The position numbers and the translations under genes are program-made. Positions 28,714-39,944 of a stretch of DNA of 64,000 nt are shown piece by piece (the first letter of the stretch is position 1; each line of letters opens with the position of its first letter). Source of the stretch: Tildeniella torsiva UHER 1998/13D (lineage in GTDB: Bacteria > Cyanobacteriota > Cyanobacteriia > Phormidesmidales > Phormidesmidaceae); assembly GCA_019358835.1 (NCBI GenBank), contig JAHHIH010000024.1, positions 1 through 64,000 on the forward strand, written 5' to 3'. The notes under the pieces are model-generated. The model ran no database searches and had not been told where the DNA came from. It was given only the letters and a program-made list of their open reading frames with translations.

Positions 28714-30207
28714 ATGGGGCGCACTCCCACCCTCACCTATGATCGCGGCACCCTGATCCTGCATCCGCCCCCGCGCGGCAGAAGCTGGGTAGACTTTGCC
28801 CACTGGGACGATCGCATTGAGAAATTCCGCATCCCTGCCCAGCAGTACCGCGCCCTGGTCGAAACCCTACGGGCCGAGCAGGTACCCTTCAACGATCAGG
28901 CCCAGACCTTTGCCCCGCTAGAGCTTGATCCCCGGCTCAGCCTGGAACCCTATCTCCATCAAACCGAAGCCCTCCAGGCCTGGATCGACCAGCGCTGGCG
29001 CGGTGTGGTGGTGTTACCCACCGCCAGCGGCAAGACCTATCTGGCCCAAATGGTCATGCAGGCTACGCCTCGGCCTACGCTGATCACCGTGCCGACGCTG
29101 GACTTAATGCACCAGTGGTACGCTCACCTAAAAGCGGCCTTTCCCGATGTGGAAGTGGGGCTTTTGGGCGGGGGATCAAAGGATCGTACGCCGATTTTGG
29201 TGGCCACCTACGATAGCGCCGCCATCCATGCCGAGAGTTTGGGCAACCAGTACGCCCTGCTGATCTGTGACGAGTGTCACCATTTGCCCAGCGACTTTAA
29301 TCGGGTAATTGCGGAATATTCCATCGCGCCCTACCGGCTGGGGCTCACCGCCACCCCCGATCGCGCCGATGGTCGCCACGAGGATTTAACCCATTTGCTG
29401 GGGCCGGTAGTTTACGCCAAGTCAGCGGCAGATCTATCGGGGGATGCCCTGGCCCCGTTTCAGATTGTGCCGATTCGGGTGAAGCTGTCGAACCAGGAGC
29501 GATCGCGCTACGACCAGCTGATCGCCCAGCGCAACCGCTTTTTGCAGGAGGCCAATATCTGGCTCAGCTCGGCCCAGGGATGGCAGCGATTTGTGCGAGC
29601 CAGTGCCCAGTCCCCAGGGGGGCGGCGGGCGATGTTGGCCCACCGAGAGGCACGGGCGATCGCCCTGGGCACCGAAGGCAAACTGCGAGTGCTCGCCGAC
29701 CTGCTTGCCCAGCACCATCCCGATCGCACGCTGATTTTTACCAATGACAACGCCACTGTCTACCACATCTCCGAGACCTTTTTGATCCCCGCTATCACCC
29801 ACCAAACGCCCGTCAAAGAGCGCCACGCCGTTCTTCAAGGGTTTCGCAGCGGCGACTATCCCACCCTGGTGGTCAGCCACGTGCTCAACGAAGGGGTGGA
29901 TGTGCCCGAGGCTCGGGTGGCCATCTTGCTCTCGGGCAGCGGCTCCACCCGCGAGTATGTGCAGCGGCTGGGGCGCATTTTGCGCAAGGGCAGCGGCAGC
30001 AAGCAGGCCATTCTTTACGAAGTTGTCGCCGAAGAAACCACCGAAGAGGCCATCTCCAGCCGCCGCCGCCAGGGGGTGCAAACGTCGCCGACTAGTCCTC
30101 GCCAGCTAGAATTGGTGCCGGTGAAGCCGGTCTATAGCGCTGATCCCCTACCGGCTGTGCCACGAGCTGCCGAGGCACAGCCCATACCTCCCCCCGAGGC
30201 ACCTTAA
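28714..30207 (+). CDS. XPB-like superfamily 2 DEAD/DEAH helicase
   Basis: VVLPTASGKTYLAQ (Walker A), LLICDECHHL, LGLTATPDRADGRHEDL, RTLIFTNDN, VLNEGVDVPEARVAI, GSTREYVQRLGRILR. Confidence 0.9.
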   Translation: MGRTPTLTYDRGTLILHPPPRGRSWVDFAHWDDRIEKFRIPAQQYRALVETLRAEQVPFNDQAQTFAPLELDPRLSLEPYLHQTEALQAWIDQRWRGVVVLPTASGKTYLAQMVMQATPRPTLITVPTLDLMHQWYAHLKAAFPDVEVGLLGGGSKDRTPILVATYDSAAIHAESLGNQYALLICDECHHLPSDFNRVIAEYSIAPYRLGLTATPDRADGRHEDLTHLLGPVVYAKSAADLSGDALAPFQIVPIRVKLSNQERSRYDQLIAQRNRFLQEANIWLSSAQGWQRFVRASAQSPGGRRAMLAHREARAIALGTEGKLRVLADLLAQHHPDRTLIFTNDNATVYHISETFLIPAITHQTPVKERHAVLQGFRSGDYPTLVVSHVLNEGVDVPEARVAILLSGSGSTREYVQRLGRILRKGSGSKQAILYEVVAEETTEEAISSRRRQGVQTSPTSPRQLELVPVKPVYSADPLPAVPRAAEAQPIPPPEAP

Positions 30208-30671
30208 GCACTCGCCTAGGCAACAAAAATAATCTCAAATAAGTGGATACAGGTGCGTCCAGGAAGCTCCTCAAACGCTATCTTAGTAGTAGGTCAAAGT
30301 CTTGCCAGAAAAGGGTTATCGGCGATTGCGCCCAAACCTCATATTGGACTTTGCCCACGGCTAAATGCCGCGCCTCTTGCCCTTGGGTGTTCCCCCACAG
30401 CCCTACGTGTCGGGTTTGGCCCTAGTTGACGAAAGTTAAGCACTAACCGGATCAGCCTAATGGGTTAGTTCGTTAGCCTGCCTGATTCCAGGGCAGGCCA
30501 GCTACCTGTCCCGGATCGCAAATCTTGAACCTTAACTTCCCTTGACTCGGGACCTCGATTCGCTACTGGGTACGGGACGCTTGGCCATGTGGCTCTATCT
30601 GTTTTCTTCAGGCTTTGGCGATCGCCCCAGCGCCAGGCATTCCCAACTTTCTCCATCCCACCTATCCTTCG

Positions 30672-31409
30672 ATGAGTCACCTGTTTGCCACGGCTTTGCT
30701 TCTTACCCTCGGTGCTGGTTCAGCAGGGCTGTTGACCGTCTCTGCCCAGCCAACCCAGGCCAAGGCATTTAATTCTTTAGGACCCTTGCAGGCTGGGCTA
30801 ATGGGCACCCATTCAGCCGCGCCCGCGCTTGCCAATTATCTGGCTCAAACAGAGATACCCTTAGCCGCAGACTCGGGGATCGCAGCGGTTGATGCGGCCA
30901 CTCCAGCGGAGCCAGGCCAGGCTCTAGATGCGATCGCATCCACAGTCTGCGCCCATCTGCCGGAGTGGGAGCGCCCTTCGGCGATTGCCCAAACTAAGCA
31001 GCTGGAAGCCATGCCCTACTACGGTGAGGTAGACACCGATCCCATGGCTGAACTGGCTAAAACTTGGTGGAACCACGAAATCTTTGTGTTCACCACCTAC
31101 GGCCTCAGTGCCCGCACCGATCCCCTCTACCTCTCTGGGGTTTGGACGGCGATGGATGACCTTTGGGACTGCTACAGTGGCGACCAGCCTGAGCAGATTA
31201 ATCAGGGTGAACTGGCCGAAATGTGGCTGCTGCATCACCGTCTGGTCAGCTTGGAATGGCAAGACGATCAGTACTTGGCCACTGTTGAACCCATGGGCGC
31301 AGGCCTGCAGCTGGTGCAGTTTCCCCGCCGCGAAAGTGGCCAGACGTTACCCCTGAGCATTGTCTCCACCACCGGTCAGGCCCTGGCGGTGATGTCGGGA
31401 GACTGGTGA
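30672..31409 (+). CDS. Secreted hypothetical protein
   Basis: Signal-like segment MSHLFATALLLTLGAGSAGLLTVSAQPTQAKA; start trimmed from the ORF at 30615. Confidence 0.55.
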   Translation: MSHLFATALLLTLGAGSAGLLTVSAQPTQAKAFNSLGPLQAGLMGTHSAAPALANYLAQTEIPLAADSGIAAVDAATPAEPGQALDAIASTVCAHLPEWERPSAIAQTKQLEAMPYYGEVDTDPMAELAKTWWNHEIFVFTTYGLSARTDPLYLSGVWTAMDDLWDCYSGDQPEQINQGELAEMWLLHHRLVSLEWQDDQYLATVEPMGAGLQLVQFPRRESGQTLPLSIVSTTGQALAVMSGDW

Positions 31410-31433
31410 TCCCCTGCCTTGCCGACAATCCCA

Positions 31434-31479
31434 ATAAAATAATGCCTCCGACTCGTCTGAGTCGGAGGCATTATTTTAT
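31434..31479. terminator. Perfect 21-bp bidirectional terminator hairpin
   Basis: ATAAAATAATGCCTCCGACTC-gtct-GAGTCGGAGGCATTATTTTAT between convergent genes. Confidence 0.93.
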
Positions 31480-31529
31480 GTTTCCGAATGATTCTGGAGC
31501 AGCTCTCTCAAACAGAAATCCACAGGTTT

Positions 31530-31784
31530 CTAGAGGGCAGGCGGCGCGGCGGCTACATCGAGCCAACCCGCACTCAGGACTACCGTTAGGCCCATAAACA
31601 GCACGGTCAATGTCCAGGTGACGCGGTTGAGGGTGGTCTCAGCGCTTTTGGTGCTGGTAAACAGCTGGGCCTGGCCACCTAGGCCGCCCAACCCATCGCC
31701 CTTGGGGCTGTGAAGCAGCACCAGAGCCGTCAGGCCCACGGCAGAAACCATCCAGATAACCTTCAAAATCGTGGTAACTATCAT
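31530..31784 (-). CDS. secG: Preprotein translocase subunit SecG
   Basis: VTTILKVIWMVSAVGLTALVLLHSPKGDGLGGLGGQAQLFTSTKSAETTLNRVTWTLTVLF. Confidence 0.92.
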   Translation of the reverse strand: MIVTTILKVIWMVSAVGLTALVLLHSPKGDGLGGLGGQAQLFTSTKSAETTLNRVTWTLTVLFMGLTVVLSAGWLDVAAAPPAL

Positions 31785-31944
31785 CGCGTTCCTAGACTAA
31801 CCTGCACAAAATAACGGGGTGGGGAAGTGGGCGATTTCCTGCGGGATCAATGGTCGAATCGCAGCTCCAGCGCAACACCAACAGGCCCAAGCTTCACTAT
31901 ACCCCAAGCCTCTAAGCCGATTCCAGCATCGCTCTCGAATCGGC

Positions 31945-33543
31945 CTAGAGGGAGAGCTTCACCGGGGTGCGGTTATGGCGAATTTCTACATCGGCGGGCA
32001 GAAACATTGAGCGTCCGGTCATTTCTTGGGGCTGGGGCAGGCCCAAAATTTGCAGAATGGTGGGGGCAATATCAGACAGCCGCCCGTCCTCGCGCAGGTT
32101 GACATCGCCTCCGTAGGCGGGCACCTTGAGCTTCTCGCCTTCGACCAAAATAAAGGGCACCGGGTTGGTGGTGTGGGCTGTCCAGGGCTTGTGGTTTTCG
32201 TCCCACATCAGCTCGGCGTTGCCGTGGTCGGCAATGATAATGGCGGTGCCTCCGGCCTTACCAACCCCCTCAATTAAGCGGCCCAGCTCGTAGTCAACGG
32301 CCTGGAGAGCCGTGATCGTAGACTCCATCTTGCCGGTATGCCCCACCATGTCGGGGTTGGCGTAGTTGATCACTACCAGCGAATAAATTCCCTTTTTAAT
32401 GGCGGCTAGGGCGGTGTTGGTCACGGCCTCTGCCGACATGGCTGGGGCCTTATCGTAGGTGGCCACCATGGGGCTGGATACTAGCTCCCGGTCTTCGCCT
32501 TCCAGGGGTTCTTCTAGACCGCCGTTAAAGAAGTAAGTGACGTGGGCGTACTTTTCGGTCTCGGCGGTGCGAAACTGCTTGAGGCCGTTGTTGGCTACCA
32601 CTTCGCCCAGGATGTTGCTCAGGTTTTGGGGCTGAAAGGCCACCTTTACCGGCATTTCTGGGTCGTACTGGGTCATGGTGACGAGGCTGAGGGGGGTCAC
32701 GATATCCCGCTCAAAGCCCTTAAAGTTGGGATCAACCAGGGCCTGAGTTAGCTGGCGAGCGCGATCGGGGCGGAAGTTAAAGAAGATCACGCCGTCCTCT
32801 GGGGCGATCGCCCCAGGAGCCAGCCGCACCGGCTCCACAAACTCATCCTGAATCTCTTGGCCATAGGATTCCAGCAGCGCTTCCATGGCAGTTTTGCCGT
32901 TGCCGTCGCCGGGGTCGGTCATCACCCGATAGGCCTTCTCAACGCGATCCCAGCGGTTGTCGCGATCCATAGCGTAGTAGCGACCGCTGAGGGTAACCAG
33001 GCGACCCAGGCCGAGTTGATCAACGTAGTCCTGAATTTTTTGTACCGCCACCTGGCCTTCGGTCGGTTTGGTGTCGCGACCATCGGTAATGACGTGAATG
33101 CAAACTTCGTCAATATCTTGGGCCTTGGCCATCTCTAGCAGGCCAAACAGGTGCGAGAGGTGGGAGTGAACGCCTCCCTCTGAGCACAGCCCCACCAGGT
33201 GCAGCTTGCTGTTGCGGTAGCGAACCGCCTGGCAAACCTCTAGCAAAGCCTCGTTTTCTTGCAGGGTGCCGTCTTCTACGGCGTCAGAAATTCGCACCAA
33301 TTCTTGAGGCACAATGCGCCCTGCCCCAATGTTGAGGTGACCCACTTCAGAGTTACCCATCTGACCATCGGGTAGCCCCACATCCTTACCTGAGGTGCGA
33401 ATCAAAGTACGGGGGTAAGCGGCCCACAGACTGTCCATAACCGGAGTCTTTGCGGCAGCGACAGCGTTACCGTCGGTGTTTTCCCGGTATCCCCAGCCGT
33501 CGAGAATGATTAAAACCATCGGCGGGATTGACGCTTGACTCAT
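31945..33543 (-). CDS. gpmI: 2,3-bisphosphoglycerate-independent phosphoglycerate mutase
   Basis: MVLIILDGWGYRENTDGNAVAAAKTPVMDSLW...GNSEVGHLNIGAGRIV...IIADHGNAE. Confidence 0.96.
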   Translation of the reverse strand: MSQASIPPMVLIILDGWGYRENTDGNAVAAAKTPVMDSLWAAYPRTLIRTSGKDVGLPDGQMGNSEVGHLNIGAGRIVPQELVRISDAVEDGTLQENEALLEVCQAVRYRNSKLHLVGLCSEGGVHSHLSHLFGLLEMAKAQDIDEVCIHVITDGRDTKPTEGQVAVQKIQDYVDQLGLGRLVTLSGRYYAMDRDNRWDRVEKAYRVMTDPGDGNGKTAMEALLESYGQEIQDEFVEPVRLAPGAIAPEDGVIFFNFRPDRARQLTQALVDPNFKGFERDIVTPLSLVTMTQYDPEMPVKVAFQPQNLSNILGEVVANNGLKQFRTAETEKYAHVTYFFNGGLEEPLEGEDRELVSSPMVATYDKAPAMSAEAVTNTALAAIKKGIYSLVVINYANPDMVGHTGKMESTITALQAVDYELGRLIEGVGKAGGTAIIIADHGNAELMWDENHKPWTAHTTNPVPFILVEGEKLKVPAYGGDVNLREDGRLSDIAPTILQILGLPQPQEMTGRSMFLPADVEIRHNRTPVKLSL

Positions 33544-33829
33544 AGGTTAAGAATCCTTGGGAGTTGGACTAACGTCTCAGCAATCATACCATCCAGAAAT
33601 TTGGCCCCAGTCTGAGCTGGGACGGCGCTGGAATAGCGTTCAGCGTTGCGCTTGAGGCGATCGCGCCGGGCAGATACGTTTAGCTTGAGGCTGTGGCGGC
33701 AGGCTCGCAGCGCAACAAACTAAGAACTGTACTCTAGACCCAGCCTAGACACGCTCTGCAAGCATACGACCAGGTTAAAGTGCAATTTAAGAAAAATTTT
33801 TATAAACTGCATATTACTCTACATCTGCG

Positions 33830-35551
<1,722 letters not shown>

Positions 35552-35686
35552 AGGCGGGGAGTAAACGAATCTTTACCAAAGGTAACGAAAAATGGGCCCA
35601 GGTTGTCTACTTCTGCGCTATCTAGCTAATTCATCTTTGAGAGAAAAATCTATTCCCGCAATTTTCCCATCCCAGAGCACAAAAAA

Positions 35687-35707
35687 GGACGTAGCCTAGC
35701 TGCGTCC
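35687..35707 (-). terminator. Intrinsic terminator for the minus-strand gene 35756-36172
   Basis: GGACGCAGC-tag-GCTACGTCC followed by TTTTTT on the minus strand. Confidence 0.85.
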
Positions 35708-35755
35708 TCGTGATTCATTGGCAGGGCTTGAGCCCTATACGTAAAAACCTGCCGA

Positions 35756-36172
35756 CTACTTCTTCATGTCCTTGGCCATTTTGCGGAACATGTCGAGGTT
35801 GGTGTCGACCTTGCGGCGATCGGCGCTGGCGTCCTTCTTGACGGCGGGTTGAACAGAGACTTCAGAGGGGGAAAGCTTTTTCACAAGAGCGCCCTGCTCT
35901 TGCAGCCGTTTGGCCTCTAGGGCAGAAATCTGCCGAATGCTTTCTTTTTCTCCGCTTTCGCCCCGCTTTTTGGCGAAGGTGCGCCGCACGGTTTTAGACG
36001 AGCGCATGTACTCGATGTTGCCGTAGCTCTTGGCATCGTCATCGCTTAAAAAATAAGCCCCCCCGACCTGTTTGATGGTGGGTTGTTGAGGAGCGGGCTG
36101 CCGCACGGGGCGGTCTGCTTCTCCGGGGTTCTTAGCTTTGCCGCCAAACAGCCCGCGAATAAATCCAGTCAT
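35756..36172 (-). CDS. Conserved hypothetical protein
   Basis: MTGFIRGLFGGKAKNPGE...NIEYMRSSKTVRRTFAKK; start trimmed. Confidence 0.65.
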   Translation of the reverse strand: MTGFIRGLFGGKAKNPGEADRPVRQPAPQQPTIKQVGGAYFLSDDDAKSYGNIEYMRSSKTVRRTFAKKRGESGEKESIRQISALEAKRLQEQGALVKKLSPSEVSVQPAVKKDASADRRKVDTNLDMFRKMAKDMKK

Positions 36173-36470
36173 GAAGCTCTCCTGCGTCTGCAAATAGTGG
36201 GTCGAAGGTTTACCAAGTCCTTGGGCAAAGCGCCCTAGGCAGGGCAGATGGCCAGACTGGACTTAGCTGAAGGTTTGTTAACTACTATGTTAACTTTTGT
36301 TGGTAGAAAAGTTGTTGGCAAATTGGCTTAATCCGCGTTTTGCCTCAGGTTGGGCATTTATGAGAGCGGTTTCTGGGTTGAGCCGCAGCGACTCGCCATT
36401 TCTGAAGCATGGGAGCAGGGCGAATGCAAAGAAATACTAGAGTGGGTAAGGATGTTTTGCCGCCCGTACC

Positions 36471-37121
36471 ATGGTCACCTCTCCGTCTTCGCCCTTTGCC
36501 GCCGCTGTGCCTGTCGATCGCATTCGCTACAACGACCAGGGACTAGTGCCTGCGATCGTGCAAGACTACCTCGACGGCACCGTGCTGATGATGGCCTGGA
36601 TGAATGCCGAATCGCTCCAGCGCACTCTCGATAGCGGCGAAACCTGGTTTTGGAGCCGATCGCGTCAGGAATTTTGGCACAAGGGCGCGACCTCGGGCCA
36701 TGTGCAAAAGGTGCAGTCGATCCGCTACGACTGCGACAGCGATGCCCTGCTGGTCACTGTCGAACAACTGGGCGACATCGCCTGCCACACTGGCGAGCGC
36801 AGCTGCTTTCACCAGGTAGACGACCACAAAGTTGCACCCCCCGCCGATACCCTGTCTCAGGTGTTTGCAGTGATCTGCGATCGCCGCGACCACCCCAATC
36901 CCGACTCCTACACCTGCAAACTGCTTGCGGGGGGCGACAACAAAATTCTCAAAAAAATTGGCGAAGAAGCCGCTGAGGTCGTGATGGCCTGCAAGGATGA
37001 TGACGCCGATGCGATCGCCGGAGAAGCCGCCGATCTGATGTATCACACCCTGGTTGCCCTAGCTCACCACGGGGTTGATATTAAGGATGTGTACCGCAAG
37101 CTTCAGGAGCGGAGACGGTGA
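36471..37121 (+). CDS. hisIE: Bifunctional phosphoribosyl-AMP cyclohydrolase/phosphoribosyl-ATP diphosphatase
   Basis: [42 protein letters not shown]...[16 protein letters not shown]. Confidence 0.95.
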   Translation: MVTSPSSPFAAAVPVDRIRYNDQGLVPAIVQDYLDGTVLMMAWMNAESLQRTLDSGETWFWSRSRQEFWHKGATSGHVQKVQSIRYDCDSDALLVTVEQLGDIACHTGERSCFHQVDDHKVAPPADTLSQVFAVICDRRDHPNPDSYTCKLLAGGDNKILKKIGEEAAEVVMACKDDDADAIAGEAADLMYHTLVALAHHGVDIKDVYRKLQERRR

Positions 37122-37132
37122 GGAAGCGGGGA

Positions 37133-37213
37133 AAGTTTTGAGTTCTCAGTTTTGAATTTTGAGTTCTCGGTGTACCACTTTAACTTAAAACTTAAAATCC
37201 AAAACTCAAAACT
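37133..37213. repeat. Inverted/direct repeat cluster (AAAGTTTTGAGTT...AACTCAAAACTT)
   Basis: Second copy of the TTTTGAG/CTCAAAA array, between hisIE and rsmG. Confidence 0.8.
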
Positions 37214-37216
37214 TCT

Positions 37217-37951
37217 CTAGACCAGCGGCGTCTTCGACGGTATCCCCGGTAGGCGAGGAAACTTGTCTGGCGTGCGCTCGACCTTAGTGAGAATGACGTT
37301 GTGGCGAACACCCTGGGTGAGGGGTGTGGTCTGCGATCGCACCTCTAATAGCTTGCCGCCCAGACGCGACAGGATAGCCGTCAAGCCAGCCTCCTCCTCT
37401 GCCGACCACTGGCCTCGGTAGAGAATAGCTTCGCCCCCCAGCTTCAACAGGGGCAGGGCGTACTCGGCGCAGGGGTTGACTGGGCCAACGGCCCGCAGCA
37501 GGGCCAGGTCGTAGGCTTCTCGGTGAATGGGCTGGTGGCCCACCTGCTCAGCCCGCTGGGGCAAAAAGCTGACGTTGGCGATCCCCAGAGTTTCGCAAAC
37601 CGTTTCGAGAACGACGAGTTTTTTGCGGGTGGCATCGAGCAGGGCGATCGCCCAGTGGGGAAACACCAGCGCCACCGGCAGGCCAGGGAAGCCGCCCCCA
37701 GTGCCAATATCAATCACCTTTAGCGCGTCGGTACTGCCCCCTTCGCTCAGCCAAGGGGCAACACCCTGGAGCGAATCCCACAGATGCTTTTCCCAGAAAT
37801 CTTCAGGGGTTGTAATCCGAGTCAGGTTGACCTGCTGGTTGGCCGCCAAAATGGCATCGTAGAGCAATTGAAAACTCTGCTGCTGGCGATCGCTCGGCTG
37901 CCAGTGCAGCGTACTCTGCCAGCGATCGCTGTAGGAAGGTAACATGTCCAT
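37217..37951 (-). CDS. rsmG: 16S rRNA (guanine(527)-N7)-methyltransferase
   Basis: QQVNLTRITTPEDFWEKHLWDSLQG...VIDIGTGGGFPGLPVAL. Confidence 0.95.
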   Translation of the reverse strand: MDMLPSYSDRWQSTLHWQPSDRQQQSFQLLYDAILAANQQVNLTRITTPEDFWEKHLWDSLQGVAPWLSEGGSTDALKVIDIGTGGGFPGLPVALVFPHWAIALLDATRKKLVVLETVCETLGIANVSFLPQRAEQVGHQPIHREAYDLALLRAVGPVNPCAEYALPLLKLGGEAILYRGQWSAEEEAGLTAILSRLGGKLLEVRSQTTPLTQGVRHNVILTKVERTPDKFPRLPGIPSKTPLV

Positions 37952-37966
37952 AAAATCCTAAATTGC

Positions 37967-38623
37967 CTATCCGGCGGTGGTCGAAAGGGTTGTCGTCGGC
38001 ACCGGAGCCAAACGGCCGTGGTCGAGATGCCAGCAGCGATCGGCTAAATGGGCCAGCTCATCGGCATCGTGGGACACCACCAGCAGCGTCCAGTCTTGCT
38101 TAAGCTGCTTGAGCAGCGCAATAATTTGCCGACGCATCGACCAGTCTAGACCGGCAGTGGGCTCATCTAGCAGCAGCAGATAGGGCTTGCGAATCAGCTG
38201 TACCGCTAGGGCCAGGCGTCGCTGCTGCCCGCCGCTGAGGGCGTGGGGCGCAGCCTTGAGCGGCAGCTGGTCTAACCCCACCGCCCGCAAGGCTTGCTCA
38301 ATCTGGTCGCGGGCCATTTCTGGATGGCCCAGGCGCAGTTCTTCCAGCAGGCTGTGCCCGCAAAAGTGGCGCTCGGGGAACTGAAACACCAGCCCTGCCA
38401 GCTGCCGCAAGGCCTCAGGGTCAAGGTCTTGCTGCCGCCACTGAATGGCCCCCGCTGTGGGCTGGGCGAACCCCGCCATCAGCTCTAGTAGCGTACTCTT
38501 GCCCGACCCACTTGGCCCGTAGATTAACCCCAGCTGCTGGGGCGCTAGCTCCAGCGAAATATCCTGCAAAATGGCCCTGGGGCTGGCCGGGGGATGATAG
38601 GTCAGTTGGCGAAGATAGAGCAT
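37967..38623 (-). CDS. ABC transporter ATP-binding protein (ECF/cobalt-type)
   Basis: IYGPSGSGKSTLLELMAG, LSGGQQRRLALA, LLLDEPTAGLDW; start trimmed to MLYLRQL. Confidence 0.9.
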   Translation of the reverse strand: MLYLRQLTYHPPASPRAILQDISLELAPQQLGLIYGPSGSGKSTLLELMAGFAQPTAGAIQWRQQDLDPEALRQLAGLVFQFPERHFCGHSLLEELRLGHPEMARDQIEQALRAVGLDQLPLKAAPHALSGGQQRRLALAVQLIRKPYLLLLDEPTAGLDWSMRRQIIALLKQLKQDWTLLVVSHDADELAHLADRCWHLDHGRLAPVPTTTLSTTAG

Positions 38624-38900
38624 TCCACCCGCACAGTAAAACAGCAGACAAGGCAACCAGATGCTGCGAAAACCGGTATGGCCACCGTGGCCGTACTATA
38701 GCCGAGAGGCAGTACCTCCTCCAGTGTGCCCTACTGGACTGTCATTGGCAGAGGCCTTGGCCGGTTTGTGCAGAGCTAGGCCAGTGTAGCTTCTGTAACA
38801 TTGCCGCCGCAAACCCCAGAGGAATTCGCCACAATTGGGCCATCAGCTATCACGATGGTTGATCGAGCAGGCATCTCTCCCTCCAAGTCACATTCGCCCG

Positions 38901-38931
38901 TTTTGATGTTTAGGCCATTTTGATGTTTAGG
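38901..38931 (+). repeat. 14-bp perfect direct repeat TTTTGATGTTTAGG with 17-bp period
   Basis: 38901-38914 and 38918-38931, 20 bp upstream of a start codon. Confidence 0.8.
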
Positions 38932-38951
38932 TCGTAAGGGGTAACTCATTC

Positions 38952-39887
38952 ATGGTTTTTTACGCTCGCCTTGCTCCGCCTCGATTTGGTTCGCGTCTTA
39001 AAGCAGTATCTGCCGGGGCGCTCACCACAGCCTTTTTAGTGCTTGCCCCCCTGTCAGCCCATGCCGGAGATCCGTTCCGCCCCAACGATCCCCACGAGAT
39101 TGGCGACAAGACTGAGGCCGTTTTTAACGCGCTCTTTTACGAGGGCAACTACACCGAAGCTCAGTCGCTGGTTGGTCAGGCGATCGCGGCTGAGCCCGAT
39201 GAGCCGATGAACTACGCCATTGCGGCGGCCCTGGGCTACCTCAACAAAGATCTAGATAAGCTGGCCGAGCAGGCCCGCCTCACCCAGCAAACGGCCACCG
39301 CCCTCAAAGAAACAGACCCTCTGCGGGGCCACCTCTACACCGCCGTAGGCATCTTTATGGAAGGTGCCCACGTCTTGCAAACCCAGGGGATCGCTCGCGG
39401 TACTCCCTCTGCCCTGCGGCTGCTGCAGCGTGTCTTTAGTGAGCTAGAAGCGGCGGAGCGCATCGACGCCAACGACCCAGAACTCAGCTTGCTCAAAGGC
39501 TTTATGGATTTGCTGCTGGCGGTCAACCTGCCCTTTGCCAACCCTGACCAGGCGATCGCCCGGCTGCAAAACGGCAGCCCGGCCTATCTATCTCACCGGG
39601 GCATTGCCCTTGGCATGCGTGACCTGGGTCGCTATGACGAAGCTTTGGCCGAGGTCGAGAAAGCGCTAACAGCCGCCCCCAATAACCCTGACTTGATTTA
39701 TCTCAAGGCTCAGATTCTATTTCTTCAACAGAAGTACGACGCCAGTTTGCCACTGTACGAGTCGGCGCTGACCTACGCTGACCAGCTGCCTGCCTCTACG
39801 GTGCAGCAAATTGCTTTTGAGGCCTGCCAGGCTGAGGGCACTGCGGGCGAGGTCTGCTTCCAGCGATCGCGCAATCCCGAACTCTAG
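38952..39887 (+). CDS. Sll0314/Alr1548-family TPR-repeat protein
   Basis: Signal peptide; FNALFYEGNYTEAQSLVGQAIAAEPDEPMNYAIAAALGYLN...LGMRDLGRYDEALAEVEKALTAAPNNPDLIYLKAQIL. Confidence 0.8.
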   Translation: MVFYARLAPPRFGSRLKAVSAGALTTAFLVLAPLSAHAGDPFRPNDPHEIGDKTEAVFNALFYEGNYTEAQSLVGQAIAAEPDEPMNYAIAAALGYLNKDLDKLAEQARLTQQTATALKETDPLRGHLYTAVGIFMEGAHVLQTQGIARGTPSALRLLQRVFSELEAAERIDANDPELSLLKGFMDLLLAVNLPFANPDQAIARLQNGSPAYLSHRGIALGMRDLGRYDEALAEVEKALTAAPNNPDLIYLKAQILFLQQKYDASLPLYESALTYADQLPASTVQQIAFEACQAEGTAGEVCFQRSRNPEL

Positions 39888-39904
39888 CCCCCAAGTTCGT
39901 GCAG

Positions 39905-39943
39905 GTAAAGCCCTATGCTGAGTAATGCAGTATGGGGCTTTAC
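39905..39943 (+). promoter_or_regulatory. 16-bp stem-loop ending immediately before the DUF3531 start codon
   Basis: GTAAAGCCCTATGCTG-agtaatg-CAGTATGGGGCTTTAC (two G-U pairs), ATG at 39945. Confidence 0.7.
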
Positions 39944-39944
39944 T

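Noticed and set aside
29434-30081. 215-aa minus-strand ORF inside the XPB-like helicase gene
   Set aside because: Antisense to strongly conserved helicase motifs; GC-rich shadow ORF.
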